Of a DNA stretch of 64,000 nucleotides, positions 1 through 9,107 are shown piece by piece. The translations under genes were made by a program, and so were the position numbers. Source of the stretch: Bacteroidota bacterium (GTDB lineage: Bacteria; Bacteroidota; Bacteroidia; Flavobacteriales; Weeksellaceae). The first letter of the stretch is position 1. Every line of letters starts with the position of its first letter. The stretch covers positions 1 to 64,000 of the forward strand of contig JAEWIE010000019.1 of the NCBI GenBank assembly GCA_023387375.1. Reading direction: 5' to 3'. The notes under the pieces are model-generated. The model was not told the origin of the DNA. It was given only the letters and a program-made list of their open reading frames with translations, and did not search any database.

Positions 1-803
1 TTGTTTTTACTTCCTTTTAATAAATCGACTCCTACTACACCCCGCAGAGTCCCAAATTGTCCTGCTTCCGCCTTTACGAAGTTTCTATCAAGTTTACTCC
101 TCGTTTGAAAGTCCACATAGCCGGCTGTTGCAAAATTACCTTTGTCGGCAAAATAAGGACCTTTATCAAAGTCAATTTTTTCAATTAATTCTGGAATCAC
201 AAAATGCAAATCAGCGTAGCCCTGTCCATGGGCGTGCGACACCATATTTACGGGTATACCGTCTACATTTAGACTTATATCCGTGCCATGGTCAATATCG
301 AATCCTCTAATAAAGAGTTGTTCTGCTTTTCCACCGCCGGCATGCTGACCAATAAAAAGTCCAGGAACCGCACGTAGAACTTCCTGTGAATTGTTCACTG
401 GGCGCAGTTTTATATCAAGATCACTTAGTGGCTGAAACACCGAGCTTCCATTGTTTTTGTGCAAGGTTATTTCTTTGATTGTGACCGTGCCTACTGTGGG
501 CAAGAGATAGAGGTAAGCCTTATCTTCTATCGTTTTAAGTTTGCTGATTTCAACCTCATGTCTATCGATACCCTTCCCACTTACATAGAGGGTGTCTCCC
601 ATGTCCTTTCTCGTTGCAAGTTCTGCATAACCTAACTCGTCCGTATATTTATAAAAACTCTCCTCGGAGTTACTGACCCTAAAATGCTCGAGTGGAGCTC
701 CATTTTTTTTATTAAGGATGAAGATTCCATTTACTTTCTGCGCCCAAATTGCTGCGGAAACGAATAGAAATGTTACGATGGATAATTTGCTAAGGAAGGA
801 CAT
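1..803 (-). CDS. TonB-dependent outer-membrane receptor, N-terminal part (cut by window edge)
   Basis: The reading frame is open from an ATG at 803 to the window edge (about 267 codons), so the C-terminal beta-barrel is missing. Residues 1-22 are a signal peptide ending in IWAQ. Residues about 23-105 look like a carboxypeptidase-regulatory/CarboxypepD-type beta domain, typical of Bacteroidota receptors. From about 115 a plug domain follows, with the segments EVLRAVPGLFIGQH, FIRGFD and LNVDGIPVNMVSHAHGQG and then the first barrel strands. Receptors of this family import large substrates such as siderophores, cobalamin or glycans across the outer membrane using TonB-ExbBD energy. The substrate cannot be read from this fragment and no SusD partner is visible. 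Family call is firm, substrate unknown. Confidence 0.9.
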   Translation of the reverse strand, partial: MSFLSKLSIVTFLFVSAAIWAQKVNGIFILNKKNGAPLEHFRVSNSEESFYKYTDELGYAELATRKDMGDTLYVSGKGIDRHEVEISKLKTIEDKAYLYLLPTVGTVTIKEITLHKNNGSSVFQPLSDLDIKLRPVNNSQEVLRAVPGLFIGQHAGGGKAEQLFIRGFDIDHGTDISLNVDGIPVNMVSHAHGQGYADLHFVIPELIEKIDFDKGPYFADKGNFATAGYVDFQTRSKLDRNFVKAEAGQFGTLRGVVGVDLLKGSKN

Positions 804-943
804 TGAGGTCTGATTCAATTTTAAAAATGTTTTAAGTATAAAAGGGGATCCGAACAGGTAAAAATAGAAAACGATGACAGAAATTTTAGAACTATCCGAA
901 CGCCTACGGATTTTTAGCTAACCGGAATTATGGATCTCCAAAA

Positions 944-1870
944 TCAACTTAGAAATTCAATATTTCGTTTTAGTCCACTAAATTTGGTTCGCTTCACAGG
1001 GGATTTTCGGAACACTTCCGAGAAAAGTTCTTGCGTTAATTCTTTCCACTCTGCTTTTGAGAATTGAGCCAAAGCGGGGTTAGGTTCAAACCTTGACTCA
1101 GAATGAGGCAGAGAAAACCGATTCCACGGGCAAACATCTTGGCATATATCGCAACCAAACATCCAATCTTCCATCGAGTCCTTAAACGATTCTGGAATTG
1201 ATTCTTTCAGCTCAATCGTTGCATAAGAGATGCATTTGCTGCCATCAATCACACTAGGCTCTACAATGGCATCGGTCGGACAGGCCTCAATACAGCGCGT
1301 ACAGCTACCGCAATAATCTCCAATGGGAGAATCATACTCGAGATCCAAATCGCAGATAATCTCTGCTAAAAAGAAAAAAGAACCTTTTTGCTTCGTAATT
1401 AGATTTGCATTTTTGCCTACCCATCCGATTCCAGATTTTCGCGCCCAACTTCGTTCCAGAACGGGCGCCGAATCGACAAATACCCGAAACGAAAATTCAC
1501 CAATTTCTTCTTGAAGCTCCTGAACCATTTGCGATAAAATTCCCTTAATGATTGGATGGTAGTCCTCACCGTATGCGTATTTTGAAATTTTAAAATTATC
1601 AAGTGTCGGAAGCTCTTCACTTGGATAGTAATTGTAGGAAAGAGAGATTACGGATTTAGAACCTTCCACAAGTAGTCTTGTATCGACGCGTTTATCAAAA
1701 TAGTTCTCCATATACTGCATCTTGCCATGGAAACCTTTTTTCAAATAGCTTTCCAGGGCTTTTGCATCCTCTTCTAAAAACCCAGACTTTGAAATTCCGC
1801 AGTCCTGAAACCCAAAAGCTTTCGCTTTGGTTTTAATGAGTTGAGACCAAGTTTCTTTTGCTGTATTCAT
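944..1870 (-). CDS. queG: Epoxyqueuosine reductase QueG
   Basis: Cobalamin- and Fe-S-dependent cytosolic enzyme that reduces epoxyqueuosine to queuosine in tRNA, the last step of Q biosynthesis. With the start at 1870 the protein has 308 residues, normal for the family. Eight cysteines fit two [4Fe-4S] clusters: C187, C190, C193, C197, C213 and C240, C243, C247. The segment VDSAPVLER (132-140) holds the conserved catalytic-type Asp133. A longer frame begins with TTG at 1891, but that region contains a promoter -7 box (1878-1885), so I prefer the ATG at 1870. It stands alone between the receptor gene and a divergent rhodanese gene. Confidence 0.93.
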   Translation of the reverse strand: MNTAKETWSQLIKTKAKAFGFQDCGISKSGFLEEDAKALESYLKKGFHGKMQYMENYFDKRVDTRLLVEGSKSVISLSYNYYPSEELPTLDNFKISKYAYGEDYHPIIKGILSQMVQELQEEIGEFSFRVFVDSAPVLERSWARKSGIGWVGKNANLITKQKGSFFFLAEIICDLDLEYDSPIGDYCGSCTRCIEACPTDAIVEPSVIDGSKCISYATIELKESIPESFKDSMEDWMFGCDICQDVCPWNRFSLPHSESRFEPNPALAQFSKAEWKELTQELFSEVFRKSPVKRTKFSGLKRNIEFLS

Positions 1871-1877
1871 TTCCCTG

Positions 1878-1885
1878 CGAAGATA
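1878..1885 (-). promoter_or_regulatory. -7 promoter box of queG
   Basis: Read on the minus strand the site is TATCTTCG, the Bacteroidota -7 element with TTCG instead of TTTG. It ends 7 nt before the queG ATG, so the transcript would have almost no leader. It also argues against the upstream TTG start. Confidence 0.45.
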
Positions 1886-1981
1886 AAGCAAAATCCACAG
1901 TCAAAAAAAGGCGCCATAATATTTCCTTCAAATTTTCTTTAAATTTCAAAAATTTGCTACTTTAGCAAAAATTTGAAGCAT

Positions 1982-2272
1982 ATGAGCACAATACAAGAAG
2001 TCTTAGCCTCTGGAAAATACCATCTAATTGATGTACGTGAACCTTTAGAACTAGAAATGGACGGCGCCATTGAAGGAGCCCAAAATATACCTTTAGGAGA
2101 AGTCGAAGCGCGCGCAGAGGAAATCATTAACTTACCTAATCCGGTGATTCTTTTTTGTAGAAGTGGAAACCGAAGCGGAAAAGCGCTTGAACTCCTATAC
2201 GACAATGGGCTAAAAGAAGGCTACAACGGAGGTGGATACATTCAACTAAAAGCACTTCTCGAAGACGCATAA
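1982..2272 (+). CDS. Single-domain rhodanese-like sulfurtransferase
   Basis: A 96-residue protein made of one rhodanese domain. It has the substrate-loop cysteine in CRSGNRSG (C59-G66) and the typical IDVREPLE segment near residue 16. Such small cytosolic rhodaneses carry a persulfide on the active cysteine and pass sulfur to acceptors; the physiological partner is unknown. I choose the ATG at 1982 over an in-frame TTG at 1973, because the protein then starts with MSTIQEV, as usual for this family. It is followed by a strong bidirectional terminator. Identification of the fold is secure, the biological role is not. Confidence 0.88.
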   Translation: MSTIQEVLASGKYHLIDVREPLELEMDGAIEGAQNIPLGEVEARAEEIINLPNPVILFCRSGNRSGKALELLYDNGLKEGYNGGGYIQLKALLEDA

Positions 2273-2285
2273 ATTTAGATCTCAA

Positions 2286-2321
2286 CCCTAAAAAAACACC
2301 CATTGAGGTGTTTTTTTAGGG
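2286..2321. terminator. Bidirectional intrinsic terminator
   Basis: A perfect 15-bp stem (2286-2300 with 2307-2321) encloses the 6-nt loop CATTGA. The stem itself contains A7/T7 runs, so it can work in both directions. It separates the converging rhodanese (+) and flavoprotein (-) genes. Confidence 0.85.
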
Positions 2322-2323
2322 CT

Positions 2324-3313
2324 TTATGCAAGAAAATCATCAAATGTAGCCGATCGAAATTCTTCTAGTAATTTTTCAAAGACTTCCTCCACACTGAGCA
2401 CCTCATCGATTAAAGCGGACACCTGACCTATTTCGAGCTCACCTTCTTTTAAGTCACCTTCAAACATTCCTCGTTTAGCTCTTGCGCGTCCCAGTACACG
2501 CTTTAACTCCTCTTTGTTTCGTCCAGACTCATAAATTTCCTCTAGTTGATAAAAGAGCTCATTTTTAACCATTCTTACAGGGGCAAGTTCTTTTAAGGAA
2601 AGCATTGTACTTCCTTCTGACAAACTTGTAATATGCTCTTTCCAGAGATCATGGGAGCTTGCCTCCTTCGTCGCAGCAAAGCGACTTCCAATTTGCACTC
2701 CGTCTGCGCCCAAAATTAGAGCTGCTTTCATTTGAGACCCGAGCCCAATTCCTCCCGCAGCAATAAGCGGTGTTTTTATATGTCTTTTCACATTCGGAAT
2801 TAATACAAGAGAAGTCGTCTCATCCCTTCCGTTGTGTCCACCCGCCTCAAAACCTTCCGCCACAATGGCATCGACTCCTGCTTCTTCACACTTAATTGCA
2901 AATTTAGTGGAGGACACGACGTGCGCCACTTTCACGCCCTCTTTTTGAAGCGTCTCTGTATAGGTCTTTGGATTTCCCGCGGAGGTAAAAACGATCTTGA
3001 TGCCATGAGAAAGAACAATTTCAAGAATTTCATCTAGGTTAGGATAAAGCATGGGGATGTTCACTCCAAAAGGTTTGTCTGTCGCCGCTTTGCATTTGAC
3101 TATATGTTCCTTTAGAACATCAGGATACATACTTCCTGCGCCAAGTAAACCTAATCCACCGGCATTAGAAACTGCACTGGCTAGGCGCCATCCTGAATGC
3201 CAAATCATGCCCCCTTGAATAATTGGGTATTTTATTTTGAAAAGCTCCGTAATCCGGTTTTCTTTTTCGCTGTACATTTTCTCGGCAATGCCAAAATGAA
3301 TAAAATTGCTCAT
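2324..3313 (-). CDS. Nitronate monooxygenase / FabK-like FMN oxidoreductase
   Basis: TIM-barrel flavoprotein of the nitronate monooxygenase (2-nitropropane dioxygenase) superfamily. Visible motifs are IIQGGM (31-36), AEGFEAGGH (152-160) with the catalytic-type His160, AAGGIG (185-190) and ADGVQIGSRF (203-212) for FMN phosphate binding. Members oxidise alkyl nitronates or, as FabK, reduce enoyl-ACP; sequence reading alone does not separate these activities. The frame allows starts at 3313 or at an internal ATG at 3277 (MYSEKEN). The latter fits the usual N-terminus better, but I keep the longer frame. The upstream gene ends in a terminator just before it, so it is probably a separate transcription unit. 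Confidence 0.8.
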   Translation of the reverse strand: MSNFIHFGIAEKMYSEKENRITELFKIKYPIIQGGMIWHSGWRLASAVSNAGGLGLLGAGSMYPDVLKEHIVKCKAATDKPFGVNIPMLYPNLDEILEIVLSHGIKIVFTSAGNPKTYTETLQKEGVKVAHVVSSTKFAIKCEEAGVDAIVAEGFEAGGHNGRDETTSLVLIPNVKRHIKTPLIAAGGIGLGSQMKAALILGADGVQIGSRFAATKEASSHDLWKEHITSLSEGSTMLSLKELAPVRMVKNELFYQLEEIYESGRNKEELKRVLGRARAKRGMFEGDLKEGELEIGQVSALIDEVLSVEEVFEKLLEEFRSATFDDFLA

Positions 3314-3317
3314 GGAC

Positions 3318-3353
3318 CAAAAATAGAAAATCCTTTAGAGATTCTAAAGGATT
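3318..3353 (-). terminator. Intrinsic terminator of the parvulin operon
   Basis: A perfect 11-bp stem (3329-3339 with 3343-3353) has a 3-nt loop and, on the minus strand, is followed by a T-rich run (TTCTATTTTT). It lies directly after the stop of the 454-residue isomerase gene. Confidence 0.75.
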
Positions 3354-3361
3354 TTTAAGGC

Positions 3362-4726
3362 TTATTCATTTTCTTTATTCCACTCACTGGTAAATGCGCA
3401 GTGGTTGTATCTTTCGTTTATAGAGATAAACGTATCGGCGAGTTTCTCCTTCACCCACTTTTCAACGATTTGAGCCTTCTTACGCTCTTCTGCAAGACGC
3501 TTAATTCGCTCATAATCGGTTTCAATCGCAAGTTGGTGAGCGGCAATCTCCTCGTTTACCATCACTATATTCACTGTTTTTCTGTTGTTAACTTCGTCTT
3601 GGAATACTTCGGTCATGTCATGAGGCTTTATGCCTACAATTTGATACGCTAAAGTAGCGGGAAGATCCATTTTTTCAATTTTATCACCTCCATCTGCGCC
3701 CGTGAGCGTACCGCCATTAAATTTCGTGTTCTTATCATCTGAGAATTTGAATGCCGCTTCTTTAAAGGTCATCTTTCCTTCCATAATTCGTGTACGTATA
3801 GAATCGAGTTCTTTTCTTGCACTTGCAATCTCTTCCGCGTTAGGTTCCGCTGCTAAAAGAATATGTCTAGCATCGTACTGCTTCCCACTCTTTTTCACAA
3901 GTTGAATGAGGTGGTAGCCAAAATCTGTTTCTACAGGATCCGAAATTTCTCCCTCTTGCAAGTTTAACGCAGCCGCTTCGAAAGGCTTCACCATTTTTCC
4001 TCTTGAAACATTGGTATAAAGACCTCCATTCGCAGCCGATCCTGGATCTTCCGAGTAGATACGAGCCATTTGCTCGAAACTTTCTCCATTTAAAATGTCT
4101 TGCTTAATTTTTAAGAGTTTAGCTTTCAGTTCATCTTTATGAGCTTCCGTTAATTTAGGATACATCATGATCTGCGAAACAGAAACCTCATCCTTTACCA
4201 TAGGCAATTGATGCTGATACATCGTGTAGAAATCGGTTACTTCATTTGGCGTGACATCCACCTTCTCCGTAATTCTAGCGTACTTTTGCTGTCCGTAGTA
4301 ATTGTCTGCGTCAATTTTCTCAATGGCATTTTTCATTTCGTAAGAATTACGAAACTTATAGGCTGAGAGCATTGTTTTTTCGTCTGGAAATTGGGCTAGA
4401 ATCTGGTTGTATTTATCGTTCGCCATTTCTTTTATCGCAGCGGATCTATTCTCAATAAGGGTATCGCGCTTCGCCTCGTAGATGAGAAGTTTATTGTTTA
4501 CGATGTTTGCAAGAAACGTGCAGCGGTCACTTACTTGAGCGCCTTGCTGCTTCGCATAATTCATTTGTTCATCAATGTCTGACTCCAGAACAATTTCGTC
4601 GCCGATTACCGCGGTAATTCCATCCACTAATGCTCCTTTTTGAAGTTGCTGTCCAAAAGCGCTTCCCGTAAAAAGGTTTATAAAAAACACACCTAAAAAC
4701 AGTGATTTTACATTATTTACCATCAT
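3362..4726 (-). CDS. Periplasmic peptidyl-prolyl isomerase, SurA-like, two parvulin domains
   Basis: A 454-residue exported chaperone/isomerase. Residues 1-25 form a signal peptide (MMVNN to AFGQ). A SurA N-terminal-like helical region follows (about 30-175), then a first parvulin domain (about 178-278; FEQMARIYSEDPGSAANGG, then DFGYHLIQL) and a second (about 284-385; ARHILLAAEP). This matches the SurA architecture, which escorts outer-membrane beta-barrel proteins through the periplasm. It is the last gene of a PfkB-isomerase-isomerase run, 61 nt behind the preceding isomerase, and ends at a terminator. Either of the first two Met codons may be used. Family assignment is firm; calling it SurA by function is inference. 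Confidence 0.88.
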   Translation of the reverse strand: MMVNNVKSLFLGVFFINLFTGSAFGQQLQKGALVDGITAVIGDEIVLESDIDEQMNYAKQQGAQVSDRCTFLANIVNNKLLIYEAKRDTLIENRSAAIKEMANDKYNQILAQFPDEKTMLSAYKFRNSYEMKNAIEKIDADNYYGQQKYARITEKVDVTPNEVTDFYTMYQHQLPMVKDEVSVSQIMMYPKLTEAHKDELKAKLLKIKQDILNGESFEQMARIYSEDPGSAANGGLYTNVSRGKMVKPFEAAALNLQEGEISDPVETDFGYHLIQLVKKSGKQYDARHILLAAEPNAEEIASARKELDSIRTRIMEGKMTFKEAAFKFSDDKNTKFNGGTLTGADGGDKIEKMDLPATLAYQIVGIKPHDMTEVFQDEVNNRKTVNIVMVNEEIAAHQLAIETDYERIKRLAEERKKAQIVEKWVKEKLADTFISINERYNHCAFTSEWNKENE

Positions 4727-4787
4727 AAAACTATCTAGTTTGCAAAATTAGGATTCTTGGCGGATTCCGCTCAAAATAAACTTATAA

Positions 4788-6617
4788 TTATTTCTTAAAA
4801 TTTTTCTCTAGGTCCTGCATGAATGCGGGTGGCACCACGATTGGGGTTTTCGCTCTCTGCTTCTGCAAAATTTCCTTTAGTTTTTCTTCAGTGACTCTAG
4901 AAATCACATCTTCTTTAGCTTCCTCAAAAGTCATTAAAGTTCGAGGGATAATTTTATCAATGGCAATAACCACATCACGAGCACTCATCTGGGTTGAAAA
5001 CACTCCTTTTTTAAAAGGCACTTTATACTTCGTGAAGATTTCCGCATCGTTATACATCTCTCCTTCTTGGAAGGAAACCAGAATTTTATTTTCTTTATTT
5101 AGTTTCCCTTCGTATTTCTTTTTAAGATTTTCCCACTTCTGTGGATTTTCAATCTCTTTTTCTATGGATTTCTTTAGACTCGGATCACTCAAAATAGCTA
5201 CTCTTCCACTAGCCATTTCCTCCCATTGAAATTCATTCTTATTCGCATTATAATAACGTCTAAGATTCTCCTCTGAATCATCTACTTCACTTTTAAGAAG
5301 ATCCGAATAAATATACTCCGAAAAAAGCATTTTTCGCTCCGATTCAAGGGCACTTTTCACCTCTGGTTTGGCGAAAAACTCTTGTGAATAAAGACGGTAT
5401 AAATCGCTTTTAACACGTAAGTCTAGAAGGGTTTTCCATTGAGTTGGAGTAACTTGCTCTAGGTTCTGATAAAGCTGTTCTACTTCCGCCTTTAATGCTT
5501 TGTAGTCCATCGTGTGGCCTTTGTATTTCCACATAATTGCATTAGGATTGGAAAAACTCTTAAAGCTTGCGTACGATTTCTCAATGGTCTTAAAGTCATT
5601 CGTAAGCATGAAATCTGAACTCGATTGCTTTTGATTAACCACCTGATTCTCCAGCGCTTGCATGTAATTGCTATTTAGCATTTCCGTGCGAAAGAGCGCT
5701 CTCGTTTTATCCGTCACTTCATATGGAACTAAGTCATAGATATAAAAAACGAAATAATTTCCGTTAAAAAGCACGGGTTCTTTCGTGTACTCTCCTTTTT
5801 TCATTCCCTTAAGAGCTGCATACACATGGTCAGGTAAACTTGGAGACCCCATCACAGCTCCTCCTGCATTTATTTCATTTGGCGTGGTTCCAAATTCTTT
5901 GGTTACCTCGTTAAAAGCTTTTCCTGAAGTAAGGGCCTTATAGATTGCGGCTTTTTGTTTTGGTGCATTTGCATCGTCTGCATATTTTAAGGTTCCAAAG
6001 ATCATATAGCCTAGGCTCGGTCTTGTACTTACTAGTTTTGCAAAGGTGACGCTACGAGGATCATCATGCAACTTAGTGTACCCTCCTACCTTGGCTGCCA
6101 TTAGGTCCTGATACAATTCTTCACCAATTAATCCTGGCTTAATATAAATCGGCTCGATATCTTTCTTCACATAAGTCGAAATCGCCTGATCCATTGACAT
6201 TTTACCACCAATCACATCTTGGTAAACTTTGGCATAATCCGTAGTATCGCCTGGTTCTTTCTGCAAAGTGAACACATGCACAAGCCTCTCTATCTTATTG
6301 GCCTGGACGTAAGCTTGAGTCATACGTTCGACCTGCACAGGATCGAAAAAATACTGATCGTGCAGCTCCTGAATTTTCTGCGCCATTCTTTGGCGAAAAT
6401 GAAGCGTTGTATCCGCCTTCTTCTCCTCTGCCAACTGTTGAAAAAGCAAAAAATCTTGAGTACTTTTAAGGGTCTGAGCAATGCCCACAGACTTTAGTGT
6501 CTGTTCATTCTCTTTTTTAAAGTCCTGAAGCGATACACTGTCTGATCCTACCGTCATGATTTGCGCAAAACCAAAACCAGAAAACAGCGAAAGAGATAGA
6601 TATATTAATTTTTTCAT
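4788..6617 (-). CDS. Exported PpiC-type peptidyl-prolyl isomerase, long form
   Basis: A 609-residue protein with a signal peptide (MKKLIYLSLSLFSGFGFAQ). A parvulin/rotamase-like segment lies around residues 205-320 (TRPSLGYMIFG, GTTPNEINAGG, NGNYFVFYIYDLVPYE), flanked by long, mainly helical regions. The C-terminal part (MTFEEAKEDVISRV) resembles the ends of SurA/PpiD-type foldases. It is probably a periplasmic folding factor for envelope proteins acting with the neighbouring SurA-like protein. It starts 12 nt after the PfkB gene, so the three genes are probably co-transcribed. The rotamase region is more divergent than in the neighbour and catalytic activity is not certain. Confidence 0.8.
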   Translation of the reverse strand: MKKLIYLSLSLFSGFGFAQIMTVGSDSVSLQDFKKENEQTLKSVGIAQTLKSTQDFLLFQQLAEEKKADTTLHFRQRMAQKIQELHDQYFFDPVQVERMTQAYVQANKIERLVHVFTLQKEPGDTTDYAKVYQDVIGGKMSMDQAISTYVKKDIEPIYIKPGLIGEELYQDLMAAKVGGYTKLHDDPRSVTFAKLVSTRPSLGYMIFGTLKYADDANAPKQKAAIYKALTSGKAFNEVTKEFGTTPNEINAGGAVMGSPSLPDHVYAALKGMKKGEYTKEPVLFNGNYFVFYIYDLVPYEVTDKTRALFRTEMLNSNYMQALENQVVNQKQSSSDFMLTNDFKTIEKSYASFKSFSNPNAIMWKYKGHTMDYKALKAEVEQLYQNLEQVTPTQWKTLLDLRVKSDLYRLYSQEFFAKPEVKSALESERKMLFSEYIYSDLLKSEVDDSEENLRRYYNANKNEFQWEEMASGRVAILSDPSLKKSIEKEIENPQKWENLKKKYEGKLNKENKILVSFQEGEMYNDAEIFTKYKVPFKKGVFSTQMSARDVVIAIDKIIPRTLMTFEEAKEDVISRVTEEKLKEILQKQRAKTPIVVPPAFMQDLEKNFKK

Positions 6618-6629
6618 AAAATCTTTAGA

Positions 6630-7559
6630 TTAATCGAAGTATAAATCTACTTCAAATGTCGTTAATTGTTTGAATGCGTTGACACGGGAAAGTAAATCTT
6701 CTTTATTCACTTTTTGAAGTCTTTCAGTTCCAAACTCCTCCACGGTATAGGAAGCCATAGCAGATCCTACAATCAGTGCGGATTTCATATTATCAAAAGA
6801 TAGATCCGAGGTCTTTGCTAAGTGAGCTGCAAAACCTCCTGCAAATGTATCTCCTGCACCTGTTGGATCGAAAACATCTTCTAGAGGAAGGGCTGGAATC
6901 GCAAAGATTTTTCCTTCATGGAAAAGAAGCGCTCCATGTTCTCCTTTTTTGATAATTACGTAAGTCGGTCCCATTTCATGAATCTTCTGCGCGGCTTTCA
7001 CCAAAGAATATTCACCCGAAAGCTGACGTGCTTCTTCATCATTAATGGTGATGACATCGGTTCTTCTAATCATTTCTAAAAGAGTATCTAATGCCGTATC
7101 CATCCAGAAATTCATGGTATCTAAGATCACCAACTGTGGACGGGTTTGCATTTTGTCTAATACCGAAAGTTGAATTGAAGGGTGAAGATTTCCGAGCATC
7201 AGAATTTCTGCCTCTTTTGCATTTTCTGGCACTTTGGGATCAAAATTCTCCATTACGTTCACTTCGGTAACGAGCGTGTCTCTGGTATTTAAATCGTTAT
7301 GGTATTTGCCACTCCAAAAGAACGTTTTTCCTTCTTTTATTATTTCGATTCCTTCGGTTTTAATGTCTTTAGATTCCAAAAGATCTAAATATTCTTGAGG
7401 AAAATCTCCTCCTACTACACTTACAAGACTGACATCCGTTTTAAGAACGGATGCGGCAAGGCCAATAAAAGTGGCAGCACCTCCTAAGATTTTATCTGTT
7501 TTTCCAAAAGGGGTTTCAATCGCATCAAAAGCGACGGAACCAACAACCAAAAGTTTCAT
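6630..7559 (-). CDS. PfkB-family carbohydrate/nucleoside kinase
   Basis: A 309-residue ribokinase-fold kinase. The PfkB signature DPTGAGDTFAGGF occupies 231-243 with the catalytic base Asp237, and the N-terminal GGAATFIG (26-33) forms part of the substrate site. The family phosphorylates sugars or nucleosides with ATP in the cytoplasm; the substrate here is not deducible. It heads an operon with two periplasmic isomerases, an association I cannot explain functionally. A -7 box at 7671-7678 suggests a leader of about 108 nt. Confidence 0.88.
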   Translation of the reverse strand: MKLLVVGSVAFDAIETPFGKTDKILGGAATFIGLAASVLKTDVSLVSVVGGDFPQEYLDLLESKDIKTEGIEIIKEGKTFFWSGKYHNDLNTRDTLVTEVNVMENFDPKVPENAKEAEILMLGNLHPSIQLSVLDKMQTRPQLVILDTMNFWMDTALDTLLEMIRRTDVITINDEEARQLSGEYSLVKAAQKIHEMGPTYVIIKKGEHGALLFHEGKIFAIPALPLEDVFDPTGAGDTFAGGFAAHLAKTSDLSFDNMKSALIVGSAMASYTVEEFGTERLQKVNKEDLLSRVNAFKQLTTFEVDLYFD

Positions 7560-7670
7560 TTATCTACGTTTAATTTATCATTTAAAAGGTGCTCGAGAAA
7601 CCCTCGCGCCTGCCCTTTGCAACATAATCAATAGAACTTCAATATCTATTTATTTTTTGTTCACGCGTGG

Positions 7671-7678
7671 CAAAAATA
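7671..7678 (-). promoter_or_regulatory. -7 box upstream of the PfkB operon
   Basis: On the minus strand the site reads TATTTTTG, an exact TAnnTTTG. No good -33 TTTG is found at 19-21 nt, so support is moderate. It would give a leader of about 108 nt. Confidence 0.4.
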
Positions 7679-7725
7679 CGGTTTTTCACCAAATAAAAAC
7701 ACATCGCCCTTTTCTATTGCTTTTC

Positions 7726-8772
7726 TTACCTAAAAGACTCTGCTACGATACGATTAATGTGTGCCCACTGTTGTATAAATTGATCAAGAGGACGAGGAAA
7801 GGATTTAAGATTTGAGTCCTTATAAACAATCGGAAATACACTAGAATCAGTTGAGTACATCTTAAATTCGTCTGGAGAACTGAGCATAACTGTATGGATT
7901 TGAATGCGAAGTTCTCTATGAGAGAGTAGATGACGAACTTCGATAAAGTCAGTCACGTGGGTTTTAAGACTTTCAGGTAACTGCGTTGGGAACTCATACA
8001 ACAATTTCCAGATAGAACCCGAGTCTCTTTGTCGCACTAAAAATACATCCTTGTAATAAACAAAGTAATAAATTAGTATATCTTCTTTTACTTTTACCTT
8101 TCGAGATTTCACAGGATACTTCTGAGAAGATCCCACTTTGTAGGAAAGGCAATTTTCATTAAGAGGACATTCTATACAATTCGGATTTTGAGGCTTACAG
8201 ATACTCGAACCTAAATCCATGACAGCTTGATTGAATTCACCTGGATCCTCTTGTGGCATTAGTCGCTGCGCAAGCAAAGCAAAGTACTCGAACGCGCCTG
8301 AACTTGTAATGTCAAAACTATCCGCAAAATATCGAGACCATACACGGTATTGATTTCCATCAATGGCCACCTTTGGCTCCTGAAAGCATATACTGGAAAT
8401 CGCCGCAGCGGTATATTTACCAATTCCTTTTAAGTGTAGAAGAGAGTCATAATCCCTTGGAAAAACACCACCAAAATCCTGCTGTACCTGTATACTTGCC
8501 TTATGCAAATTAATTGCGCGGCTATAATACCCGAGGCCTTTCCAATAAAGTAGCACCTCATCAACATTGGCTTCACTTAGATCTTTTACAGTGGGAAAAC
8601 GTTCGATAAAGCGCTCATAATACTGAGTTCCCTGCGCGACTCTGGTTTGCTGCATAATGATTTCTGAGATCCAAATGGAATAGGGATCTTTCGTTTCACG
8701 CCAAGGTAGTGCTCTCGAGTATTCATGGTACCATCGCAAGAGCTTGTCTCCCATTTCAAGGTCTGTATTCAT
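7726..8772 (-). CDS. mutY: A/G-specific adenine glycosylase MutY
   Basis: Base-excision repair enzyme that removes adenine mispaired with 8-oxoguanine. The 348 residues contain catalytic Glu37 (SEIIMQQT), a helix-hairpin-helix LKGIGKYTAAAI (114-125), catalytic Asp138 (VAIDGN), and a [4Fe-4S] motif with C192, C199, C202 and C208 in the standard C-x6-C-x2-C-x5-C spacing. The C-terminal about 120 residues form the NUDIX-like domain that recognises 8-oxoG. The gene is divergent from HU. All key residues are present. Confidence 0.96.
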   Translation of the reverse strand: MNTDLEMGDKLLRWYHEYSRALPWRETKDPYSIWISEIIMQQTRVAQGTQYYERFIERFPTVKDLSEANVDEVLLYWKGLGYYSRAINLHKASIQVQQDFGGVFPRDYDSLLHLKGIGKYTAAAISSICFQEPKVAIDGNQYRVWSRYFADSFDITSSGAFEYFALLAQRLMPQEDPGEFNQAVMDLGSSICKPQNPNCIECPLNENCLSYKVGSSQKYPVKSRKVKVKEDILIYYFVYYKDVFLVRQRDSGSIWKLLYEFPTQLPESLKTHVTDFIEVRHLLSHRELRIQIHTVMLSSPDEFKMYSTDSSVFPIVYKDSNLKSFPRPLDQFIQQWAHINRIVAESFR

Positions 8773-9107
8773 TGACGCGCAAGGTATTAAACTAAATTAG
8801 AATAGAAAAAAAAGATCTTCAAAAAATCACTTTTGAGTGGGAAATAAAAACGTAAAAAACAAGATAAAAATTCAACCCTATTCTCTGGAGATTGAAGCAA
8901 GTCGATCCAGGATTATAAATTCAATGACAAGAATAACAAAAAAAAGAGATTTTCATCAAAAATAGGGATCGAAATTTTCCTTCACTAAGCAAGCGTTACT
9001 AACTATGGCTCAGACTTTAATCAATGTTAAGAAAATCAGGCTTTTGTTTGTTTCAATTCAAAAAATCTTCTTATATTTGCACACCAAAATTAAAAACAAT
9101 TAAGGAA
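8773..9107. other. Intergenic region between mutY and HU
   Basis: This 335-bp AT-rich divergent region contains the HU promoter near its right end. I see no credible small ORF or RNA gene in it. Confidence 0.5.
9047..9079 (+). promoter_or_regulatory. Promoter of the HU gene
   Basis: A -33 TTTG (9047-9050) lies 21 nt from an exact -7 box TATATTTG (9072-9079), matching the Bacteroidota sigma-A consensus. Transcription would start near 9083, about 25 nt before the HU ATG. Confidence 0.75.

Noticed and set aside
4819..5229. A 136-codon plus-strand frame inside the long isomerase gene
   Set aside because: Antisense shadow of a well-supported coding region; Ser/Phe-rich translation typical of such frames.
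7471..7815. A 114-codon plus-strand frame across the PfkB-MutY junction
   Set aside because: It overlaps the start of one firm gene and the end of another on the opposite strand, and shows no family features.
9024..9107. A 28-codon N-terminal extension of HU
   Set aside because: It covers the promoter -33 and -7 boxes, and HU homologues start at the MTKAEL position.
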